A stretch of DNA of 30,443 bases from Armatimonadota bacterium. GTDB lineage: Bacteria > Armatimonadota > JAAZEB01. The stretch is taken from contig DUUU01000603.1 in NCBI GenBank assembly GCA_012841485.1, forward strand, positions 1-30,443, written 5' to 3'. Under the pieces are notes generated by a model that saw only the letters and a program-made list of their open reading frames with translations, was not told the DNA's origin and searched no databases. Below, piece by piece: positions 8,358 to 15,900 of this stretch (the stretch's first letter is position 1; each line of letters begins with the position of its first letter). The position numbers and the translations under genes are program-made.

Positions 8358-9737
8358 ATGAAAATCGGTTGGGCATCGGTTGATATCACTCCGGAACGGC
8401 CAGTGGTGCTGCGCGGGCAGTTTCACGCGCGCATCTCCAATCGCGTGAATGACCCCCTCCTTGCCACCGCGCTTGTCCTGTCGGAAGAGAGCGCGGGCGA
8501 GCATGTCGTGATGGTCTCGTGCGACCGTGTCTCGATTCCAAGCGGGATCTTGCAGCGCGTGCGCGAAGCTGTGGCCTCTCGGGCAAAGGGCCTGGATGCG
8601 CGTCGGGTCTTCCTCAATGCGACGCACACGCACACCGCACCGGAGATTGAGGAGGGCCACTATCCTCCCCAGGGGCCCGAGGTGATGACGCCCACGGAGT
8701 ATGCCGATCTCTTTGTCGACCGCGTGGCCGAGTGCATCGCGCGCGCCTGGGAGAATCAGGCTCCGGGAGCGGTGGGCTGGGGCTTCGGCCAGGCTGTTGT
8801 CGGGCATAACCGGCGGGCCTCCTACTTTGGCGGGGTGTCGCGCATGTATGGCGCCACCAACACCCCCGAGTTCGAGCAGATCGAGGGCTATGAAGATCAT
8901 GGCGTCGATCTGCTCTACACGTGGGATCCCGAAGGCCGGCTGACCGGAATGATCGTCAACCTGGCGTGTCCTTCTCAGGTGACGGAGGGCGAGCACTACG
9001 TTTCGGCGGACTTCTGGCACGAGGTGCGCGTCGAGCTGGCACGGCGCGTAGGGGAGGGCCTCTTCCTGCTTCCCCAGTGCTCGGCGGCAGGCGACCAATC
9101 GCCGCACCTCCTGCTGCACGCCCGCGCCGAGGAGCGGATGCGCCGGCTGCGCGGAGTGACAGAGCGCGAAGAGCTGGCCCGGCGGATCGTGGATGCCGTG
9201 ACCGACGTGCTTCCGGTGGCCGAAACCGAGAAGCATTCTGATGTGCCACTGCGGCACGCGGTGCGCACGCTCCACCTCCCGGCGCGCGCCGTCACTCGCG
9301 ATGAATACGAGCACGCGGTCCGGGAGTACGAGACCTACGAGCGGCAGCAAGTGCCGGAAGGCAACGTGGCCGGGTTCTCCCGCCGCTTCAGGATGCTGAA
9401 TCGCTACCGGCGGGTGATGGAGCGGTACCGCTCCCAGGGCGAGCAGCCCACTTTCGCGGTGGAGACGCACCTGGTGCGGGTGGGCGATGTCGGGTTTGCC
9501 ACCAACCCGTTCGAGCTTTTCCTGGACTTCGGCGAGCGCATCAAGGCGCGGAGCAAGGCGGTGCAAACGTTTGTGGTTCAGCTGGCCGGGGGCGGTGCCG
9601 CCTACCTGCCGACGGCGCGCGCCGTGGCGGGTCAGGGGTATGGCGCGGAGCCGGTGAGCAACCATGTCGGCCCCGAAGGTGGCCAGGTGCTGGTCGAGGA
9701 GAGCCTGGCGATGCTGAACGCCTTCTGGGAGGAGTAG
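8358..9737 (+). CDS. Neutral/alkaline ceramidase-like protein (Ceramidase_alk N-terminal domain fold)
   Basis: The 459-residue protein begins MKIGWASVDITPERPVVLRG, the typical opening of the neutral/non-lysosomal ceramidase family (Pfam PF04734), and carries the zinc-site motif NATHTHTAPE with H90 and H92. Later family-like features are a Q-x-x-Y-x-x-G-x-A-E segment around QGYGAEPVSNHVGPEGGQ near the C-terminus. True ceramidases are 650-780 residues with a C-terminal Ig-like domain. This protein is shorter and has no signal peptide, as is common in bacterial relatives of unknown substrate. It may hydrolyse an amide or ester in a lipid or sugar conjugate inside the cell. AAGGAG at 8346-8351 overlaps the upstream stop and fixes the ATG start. 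It closes the likely operon starting at 1088. Confidence 0.85.
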   Translation: MKIGWASVDITPERPVVLRGQFHARISNRVNDPLLATALVLSEESAGEHVVMVSCDRVSIPSGILQRVREAVASRAKGLDARRVFLNATHTHTAPEIEEGHYPPQGPEVMTPTEYADLFVDRVAECIARAWENQAPGAVGWGFGQAVVGHNRRASYFGGVSRMYGATNTPEFEQIEGYEDHGVDLLYTWDPEGRLTGMIVNLACPSQVTEGEHYVSADFWHEVRVELARRVGEGLFLLPQCSAAGDQSPHLLLHARAEERMRRLRGVTEREELARRIVDAVTDVLPVAETEKHSDVPLRHAVRTLHLPARAVTRDEYEHAVREYETYERQQVPEGNVAGFSRRFRMLNRYRRVMERYRSQGEQPTFAVETHLVRVGDVGFATNPFELFLDFGERIKARSKAVQTFVVQLAGGGAAYLPTARAVAGQGYGAEPVSNHVGPEGGQVLVEESLAMLNAFWEE

Positions 9738-9741
9738 GCCC

Positions 9742-9753
9742 CAACGCGCGTTG
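9742..9753. repeat. 12-base perfect palindrome after the ceramidase-like gene
   Basis: CAACGCGCGTTG is self-complementary over its full length and starts 4 bases after the stop codon. It could be a protein-binding site or a chance GC palindrome. No T-tract follows it. Confidence 0.3.
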
Positions 9754-10020
9754 CCGAACGCTCGGTGGAACACGCGCGCGGTTTCGGCGGTCTGCCTCGG
9801 AGTGCCGGCTGCGGCCGGTGTGGCTTTGGCGCCACGGCTCCTTACCCGCATGCAGGGAAGGGCGGGGTAGGCGGCTGCGGCGGCATTCCGGGCAGTCTCG
9901 TGTGGCTGGCGAGAGCGCGCGACGCCTCCTCGGATGGCTTCGGGTGCGCTGAAGTTGCTCTGTTATCAGAGAAGGAATCCGGGGCTGGCAGTCGAACAGA
10001 GTAGTTATGCGAGAATGGGG

Positions 10021-10284
10021 GCGCGTGCAATCACAGAGATAGCGCACGCGCAGCGATTGGGCGCCGGGCATGACGAGGCCCGGCGGCAGCGGCGCAGACC
10101 GCTGCCCCGCTGCGTGCTCCGCAGGACTCACGCGACGAGCGCGTGTCGTATGCGCGCTGGCCGTGGGGGGTGTGCGGCGCGGCGGGTGGGGAACTCCTGA
10201 ACAACCGGGGAGTGCCCCGGTGGGGTTGGAGACGAGAGGCGCCTCCGGGGTGGGCGCGCAATCGCCGCCTGGAGCGGATCGCTC
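10021..10284 (+). other. Highly structured region upstream of rpsA, possible ncRNA or mRNA leader
   Basis: The 659-base gap 9738-10396 has no supportable gene. From 10021 it contains a string of adjacent hairpins: GCGCGTGC/GCACGCGC (10021-10028 with 10044-10051), GCCGGGC/GCCCGGC (10063-10069 with 10078-10084), GGCAGCGG/CCGCTGCC (10085-10092 with 10099-10106), CTGCG/CGCAG (10110-10114 with 10120-10124), CACGCG/CGCGTG (10129-10134 with 10140-10145), GGGG-A-ACTCC with GGAGT-G-CCCC (10188-10197 with 10209-10218), and GAGCG/CGCTC (10272-10276 with 10280-10284). Neighbouring stems abut with few or no spare bases, which is what a folded RNA would show. I could not match it to RNase P, tmRNA, SRP RNA, 6S RNA or a known riboswitch by conserved sequence. 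A TAAAAT at 10342-10347 is a possible -10 element but has no matching -35. Confidence 0.35.
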
Positions 10285-10396
10285 TGGGGCCGAAACCCAC
10301 TGCAAGCAACACGGGGAGCGGGAGAAAACCCCGGCGGGAGATAAAATTGGAAGCCCGTCGAGGCCCGCGACCCAACGAGAGGAGCGTGGCTTTACT

Positions 10397-11845
10397 ATGA
10401 CTGACGACCGGGACGAGGGACAGCAGGTGACGGTGACGGAAGGCCAGCCCGAAGAGACCGTTACCATGGAGCAGGCCCTGGAGGCTGCCGAGGAAGGGCG
10501 CAACGGCGACGCGGCGCAGCAGAGCGCGGCGGACGATTTCACGCGCGCATTCCGACCCTTGACCGAGGGGGACATTATCAAGGGCACCGTCGTTCACATT
10601 GACCGTGAAGGCGTGCTCGTGGACGTCGGCACCAAGTCGGATGGCTTGATTCCGCCCGTGGAGTTGTCCCGCGAGGGTTCTGTGGCCGCCGAGGATGTGG
10701 TTTCCATTGGCGACACCATTGATGTGTACGTTCTCGACGCCGAGGACCAGGAAGGCAATCTGATCCTTTCGAAGAAGCGCGCCGACTATGAGAAGGCGTG
10801 GCATCGGATCGAGGAGTCCTTCGAGACAGGCAAGGTGATCAACGCGATGGTCACCGACCGCGTCAAGGGCGGCCTGGTGGTCGATCTGGGCGTGCGCGGC
10901 TTCGTGCCGGCTTCCCACGTGGGCAGCGGCAAGGTGCGCAACCTGGAGAAGTACATCGGGCAGTCGCTGCCGCTCAAGATCATCGAGATCGACCGCGACC
11001 GAAAGCGCGTGGTGCTTTCGCACCGGCTGGCGGTTGAGGATGAGCGCGAGCGCCTGCGCGAGCAGCTCTTCGCGACGCTGGCCGAGGGCCAGATCCGCGA
11101 GGGTGTCGTCCGCCGCGTGACGGACTACGGCGCGTTCGTGGACATCGGCGGCGTGGATGGCCTGCTGCACGTGAGCGAGATGTCGTGGACCCGGATCAAC
11201 CACCCGAACGAGGTGGTGAAGGTCAACGACCGCATCCATGTGATGGTCCTCAAGGTCAACCCGGAGGAGGGGAAGATCTCGCTGGGTCTGCGCCAGATCC
11301 TCCCCGATCCGTGGGCGGACGTGGACAAGCGCTACCATGTGGGCGATGTGTGCACGGGTAAGGTGTCGCGCCTGGTGCCCTTCGGCGCGTTTGTCCAGCT
11401 GGACAATGGCATCGAGGGGATCATTCCGAACGCGGAGCTGGCGCACCGGCGTGTCAACAAGCCGGAAGAGGTGCTCTCTGTGGGCGACGAGGTGACCGTG
11501 AAGGTCATCAACGTGCGCGCCGAGGAGCGCCGCATCACCCTCAGCCTGCGCCAGATGCAGCAGGATGAGGAGCGCCGCGAGTTCCGCGAGTATCAGCGCG
11601 GACGTGGGGGTGGCTCGGACCGCACCACCATCGGCGACGTCGTGGGCGATCTTGCCGCTAAGATGCGCCGCTCGCGCCGTGAGCGGAGAGAGCGCGAGCG
11701 CGTCGATCTCGAAGACTACGCGGAGGAATTCGAGGAGCTGGAAGAGATCGATGCCGACGAGCTTGCCGAAGGACCCGAGGAGGCTGAAGTCAGTGATGAG
11801 GGGCCCACGGCGGAGCAATCGGAGTCGGAGCAGCCGCAGGCGTAG
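10397..11845 (+). CDS. rpsA: 30S ribosomal protein S1
   Basis: A 482-residue protein with four S1 RNA-binding domains at about residues 57-127, 144-210, 230-299 and 315-385. Each shows the G-x-V-x-x-(I/V) ... G-x-x-V-D-(I/L/V) ... G-(L/F)-(I/V/L)-(P/H) pattern; the third is the most canonical (EGVVRRVTDYGAFVDIGGVD, then GLLHVSEMSW). S1 helps the 30S subunit bind and unfold mRNA. The N-terminal 50 residues are acidic and low in complexity. The C-terminal 90 residues change from an RG/RR-rich patch (RGRGGGSDR, RRSRRERRERE) to a long Glu/Asp-rich tail. The ATG at 10397 is chosen by family length and GAGAGGAG at 10377-10384, although the frame runs open upstream to 10070. Four domains are usual outside Proteobacteria, where S1 has six. 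Confidence 0.93.
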   Translation: MTDDRDEGQQVTVTEGQPEETVTMEQALEAAEEGRNGDAAQQSAADDFTRAFRPLTEGDIIKGTVVHIDREGVLVDVGTKSDGLIPPVELSREGSVAAEDVVSIGDTIDVYVLDAEDQEGNLILSKKRADYEKAWHRIEESFETGKVINAMVTDRVKGGLVVDLGVRGFVPASHVGSGKVRNLEKYIGQSLPLKIIEIDRDRKRVVLSHRLAVEDERERLREQLFATLAEGQIREGVVRRVTDYGAFVDIGGVDGLLHVSEMSWTRINHPNEVVKVNDRIHVMVLKVNPEEGKISLGLRQILPDPWADVDKRYHVGDVCTGKVSRLVPFGAFVQLDNGIEGIIPNAELAHRRVNKPEEVLSVGDEVTVKVINVRAEERRITLSLRQMQQDEERREFREYQRGRGGGSDRTTIGDVVGDLAAKMRRSRRERRERERVDLEDYAEEFEELEEIDADELAEGPEEAEVSDEGPTAEQSESEQPQA

Positions 11846-11859
11846 TGTAAGTCAGGTGA

Positions 11860-11897
11860 CCTGCCGGCTGTCGCCCGTAACGGCGGCGGCCGGCGGG
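11860..11897 (+). terminator. Strong hairpin between rpsA and coaE
   Basis: Bases 11860-11875 pair with 11882-11897 around a CGTAAC loop. The stem is 16 bp with three G-T wobbles and starts 15 bases after the rpsA stop. No T-tract follows and the coaE ribosome binding site begins at 11917. It may attenuate read-through from rpsA or protect its 3' end. Confidence 0.5.
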
Positions 11898-11930
11898 TTG
11901 CTGCTCGCTTCCCAGTAAAGAGGCCCTCCG

Positions 11931-12563
11931 ATGCGCGTCGTTGGCATCACCGGCGGGATCGCCACGGGAAAGAGCACCGTGGCGGCAATGTTCCAGGAGT
12001 GCGGCGCCGCTCTCATCGACGCCGACGCGCTGTCGCGCGCTGCCGTCGTGCCCTGCCAACCCGCTTATCATGCCGTGGTCGCCCAGTTCGGAACCAGCGT
12101 CCTTCGCGATGACGGCACCCTGGACCGGCGCGCACTCGGCGCGCTCGTCTTCCGTGACGCCGAGGCCCGCCGGCGCCTCGAAGAGATCATCCATCCCCAC
12201 GTGGTGCAGGCCATTCAGCGACAGCTTGTCGAATGGCGCGCCAGCCCCTCTCCTCCACGCCTCGTCGTGGTGGAGATCCCCCTTCTCTACGAAGCCGGCC
12301 TGGAAGAGATGGTCGACACCGTGGTCGTTGTCTCCTCGGAACAAGCCACCCAGCTCCAGCGTCTAATCACCAGAACGGGACTGGCGCCTGAAGAGGCGAT
12401 GCTCCGAATTGCCGCGCAGATGCCCTTGTCTGAGAAAGAGGCGCGCGCTGCGCATGTGATCAGCACCGAGAAGCCCCTCCACGCCGTGCGCGAAGAGGTC
12501 TGCAAGCTCTACGAGGAACTGCTGGCCGAGGAGGGAATCGAGCGCGACGGCCCCACCTCGTAG
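11931..12563 (+). CDS. coaE: Dephospho-CoA kinase
   Basis: A 210-residue protein, the usual length for CoaE, which phosphorylates the 3'-hydroxyl of dephospho-CoA ribose in the last step of coenzyme A synthesis. It opens MRVVGITGGIATGKSTVA with the Walker A loop at G8-T16. The family DAD motif follows in IDADALSRAAV, then the HPHV segment of the CoA-binding region and VVEIPLLYEAGLEEMVD, the CoaE lid/strand signature. AAAGAGG at 11917-11923 with 7-base spacing supports the ATG. It follows rpsA by 85 bases with a hairpin between, so it may share the rpsA transcript in part. Confidence 0.94.
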   Translation: MRVVGITGGIATGKSTVAAMFQECGAALIDADALSRAAVVPCQPAYHAVVAQFGTSVLRDDGTLDRRALGALVFRDAEARRRLEEIIHPHVVQAIQRQLVEWRASPSPPRLVVVEIPLLYEAGLEEMVDTVVVVSSEQATQLQRLITRTGLAPEEAMLRIAAQMPLSEKEARAAHVISTEKPLHAVREEVCKLYEELLAEEGIERDGPTS

Positions 12564-12705
12564 GCCGATGCGTGGCTGCACGGTTCCGTTCCTGTTTCGC
12601 GCGCACACCTAACGCACAGGACCGGCGCGCGTCACCTTCTTTCACAGTGGAAAACGGCATTAGAGGAACTTCCCAGGGAAGCCGCGAAACTGCACGTAAG
12701 CCTGT

Positions 12706-12744
12706 CCTACACCTGGCCGGCGCTTCGGCGTCCGGAGGTGTGGG
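12706..12744 (+). terminator. Long hairpin with UUCG tetraloop downstream of coaE
   Basis: CCTACACCT (12706-12714) pairs with AGGTGTGGG (12736-12744), and an inner stem closes on C-TTCG-G at 12723-12728, the extra-stable tetraloop class. Two small bulges separate the stems. No T-run follows. It lies between coaE and the promoter at 12819 and is the best transcription-end candidate there. The rest of 12564-12818 shows no gene. Confidence 0.5.
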
Positions 12745-12818
12745 CAAGCGCGTTGGCTTCCCACAGGAGTGGTGGCAAGAATCTCGGCTCGGCGGGGGGT
12801 AGGAGCAGCCGGTTGGAG

Positions 12819-12847
12819 TTGCAATCGCACGGGCGTTGTGCTATAAT
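12819..12847 (+). promoter_or_regulatory. Sigma70-type promoter for the exported-protein cluster
   Basis: TTGCAA (12819-12824) is separated by exactly 17 bases from a perfect TATAAT (12842-12847), and TG at 12839-12840 gives an extended -10 element. Transcription would begin near 12854, leaving a 5' leader of about 115 bases before the TTG start at 12969. This is the clearest promoter in the window. Confidence 0.75.
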
Positions 12848-12968
12848 CTGCGAGGGCGTGGTTGCGTCCCTTCAGAGCATATCCACGGCTGCCAACCGAA
12901 CCTTCGTGTCCTTCCGACGCAATCGCCACAGACGCCAGCGGGTAGCCGAGTAGGAGGGTGTCCCTGCG

Positions 12969-15900
12969 TTGAAAGAGAGATCTGCTGGGCGGACCAGGCT
13001 GTTTCTGGCACTCTTCGGTAGTTTGCTTTCCCTCACTCTCGGAGTTGCTTTCGGGGGCGGATCGGTTCGCCTCCCAGGGGTTACTGTGCCTGCGGGCGCG
13101 CGCGATGGACGCGCGCCGGCAACCTCTGCCATGGCGACAGGCCTCCCCAGGGTGATCGGGAGCAAGCGAAAGCTCCCCCTAGGCACGCGCGAGCGGCCCT
13201 ACCTGAACCTGACCAACCCGGGGCAGCGTCCGGGCGGCGGCCGTGCGATCCCGGTTCAAAACGTGAACCTCACCCGGTCGCCGGCGGATGATACCGATCC
13301 GGTCTGGTCCCCGGACGGCACGAAGATCCTCTTTGCCAGCAACGGCGAGGACACGAACGGCGATATGCGCATCGACAAGGTGCGCGACGATGGCACCTAC
13401 CACATCTGGATCATGAACCCGGATGGGTCGGGCCAGAAGCAGTTGACCCACGATCCCGGCAACCAGGTGGAGCCCGCCTGGTCTCCCAACGGCCTGCGCA
13501 TCGCCTACGCCTCCAATGAAGAAGGCGACTACGAGATCTACCTCCTCACTCTCTCGACCGGGGAGAAGGCCAAGCTACCCGTCGGACCGAGCGAGGAGCG
13601 ACATCCCACATGGGCTGCCGGTGGCGATACGCTTGCCTTCTCGAGCGACCGCGAGGGCCTGCCGAAGATTTATAGCATGAAGGCGGATGGCCGCCACTTG
13701 ACGCCGCTCACCAAGGGCCCGAGCGAGGATCGCAACCCGGTGTGGTCTCCCGATGGCCAGACCATCCTCTTCGAGTCGAACGGTGTCGATAGCGACGGCG
13801 ACGGCGTGATTGATGCGACCACGAACACCACCCGCGTGTGGCGCATGTCCTATTTCGGGTCGCAGCAGCAGCAGTTGACCGCGTTCGAGGTGCCCGACGG
13901 CACGGTGATGGACCGCAATCCGGCGTGGAACAGCGATGGCAGCGTCATCCTGTTCGCGTCCAACCGCAAGGATGCCGATGGCGATGGCACCTGGGATACC
14001 GTGGGCGATTTCGATGTCTACGAGTACCCCCTCGTCGTTCAGGGCGGCCTGGTGGCCAACGCGGAGACGCCGAACAGCAGCTCGGCCATCAAGCGCACCC
14101 AGCTCTCCCCGAGCGAGATCGAGCCGCTCACGGGGAATGAGGACCACCCCGGGCTCTTCCCGATTGTGGACTTCAAGAACCCGAAGGTGATGTACGTCAC
14201 CGATCAGGGCGGGGCGCGCGACATCTGGCTCACCTCGATCACCGACATCACCGACCCGCGGCTGGAGGCGCTGCCTGAGATCACCCCCAAGCTGACGATC
14301 CCCGGATCTACCGTGGTGATCAACGCCCGCGTGAGCGATCTGGAGAGCGGCGTCAAGGCGGTGTATGCTCAGATCCGCGACCCAGATGACGCCGTCACCG
14401 ATGCCCAGGGGATTGACCATAAGGTCTATTACGTCCAGCCGGACAATCCCGACTCGGCGGCCAACCCCATGCCGATCTGGACGGAAGTCGACGCGCATAT
14501 GGTCCACGCGACCAACTACACCTACCACATTCCGCCCTATCAGCCGCGCATGGACGACCTCTCGGCGCTGAATTTCGCCGTGCCGCCGCACGATGGCTGG
14601 CTGCAGCTCTACGATGACGGCGACCCGAAGCATGGCGATGCCGTCGCGGGGGATGGGATCTATAGCAATTCCTGGAAGACCCCCAGCAACGCTCAGAGCG
14701 ACTTCTACCTGGACATCATTGCCTACGACAACGCGGGCAACTGGAAGATCTACGACGGCATTGCCGGATTCAGCACGCAGCAGTTCACGGCGACACATGG
14801 AATCCTGCTGGTGATGGACTATGCCCACGGGCAGAAGTTCATGCAAGGCGACCGGTCGAACTTCACCTACGCGAATGAGTACTTCCCGACGTGGTTCCCG
14901 GTGGAGAGCTACTATACCCGGAACCCGACCGGAATGCCGGCGTCGCTCATCAATTTGGGCGCCTACGCGGATAACATCATCAACATCGATAGCTTCGGAG
15001 GGGTTCCGCCCGCACCGCCGGCGCTCTCCATCCCACCGAGCGACACCTTCATCCGAAGCATGCCGGAGGAAGGCTACGATGTGTGGCGGGTGGTGTGCCG
15101 GGGCCGGCTGCCACCGGATGTGATCGCCGCCTACATGCCGCGCATTGCCCAGCAGCCGGATTTCCAGAATCCCTATGAGGCCGTCCGCAACCAGTTCGTC
15201 GCGGACAGGGGAATCGTGTGGGTTAGCCCGTACTCCGGGAACCTCTGGGTGGGCGAGGGCACCATCGTCGATGGCGACACTCAGGCGAAGCTGATCAACT
15301 TCCTGGACCGTGGCGGCCGGCTTGTGGTGACGGGTCAGGACGTAGCCTGGGCGCTGACCCGCGATGGCGTCGTGAAGGAGCCGCCGCTGCTCACCCGCAT
15401 GGGTGTGCAATACGTGGATGATGCCCCAGCCTGGACACTCACGGGCGGGGCGGCCGATGACCGATACTTCCTCACGGGCGCGGGGGGCCAGGTGACCACC
15501 CAGCCATGGTCGGTCCACTGGCATGGGGAGGCGCAACCGACCGCGCTGCAGATGCCGGTCCGTTACTTCCCAGTCATCCAGGGGTGGGGCTCCACGCCGT
15601 TGCTCGGGGTTTCAACCAGCTCGACGACCGCTCGCGAGCAGGGCAACAACTGCAGCACGGACGCCGCGGGCAACCAGTTGTGGATGGACGGCATTCTGCC
15701 GGTGGCGCCCTCGCAGACGCTGTATAGCTACCGCTCGCCCAATACGGGGATCAGCGGGCGCACCGATGCGGTCGCCGCTGTGTATCGGCGCGACCCGGAA
15801 GTCAACTCGCGGAGCGCGTTCTTCGCCTTTGGCTTCGAGGGGATTCACCGCAAGTACGCGTCTCACAACCCCTACGGGTTGCACTGCGAGGACCTCCGGC

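Noticed and set aside
10181..10340. Possible cobalamin or other riboswitch upstream of rpsA
   Set aside because: GGGGAACTCC and CCGGTGG loosely recall riboswitch cores, but the conserved boxes are absent and rpsA is not a usual target.
10342..10347. TAAAAT as the rpsA promoter -10 element
   Set aside because: No TTGACA-like hexamer lies 16-18 bases upstream and there is no extended -10 TG, so it is only noted.
10070..10396. In-frame N-terminal extension of ribosomal protein S1
   Set aside because: The extra 109 residues are low-complexity, unlike any S1, and the region is hairpin-rich. The ATG at 10397 has GAGAGGAG upstream and gives the expected length.
9738..10396. A tRNA, tmRNA, SRP RNA or RNase P RNA gene
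   Set aside because: I found no GGTTCGA-type T-loop, no GGAAGGAAGC SRP loop, and none of the conserved RNase P or tmRNA ends.
13575..15536. Minus-strand open frame of about 653 codons inside the 1785-residue gene
   Set aside because: The plus strand has clear propeller motifs here. The antisense product has no domain and no ribosome binding site. The same applies to 16368-18317 and 25848-27620.
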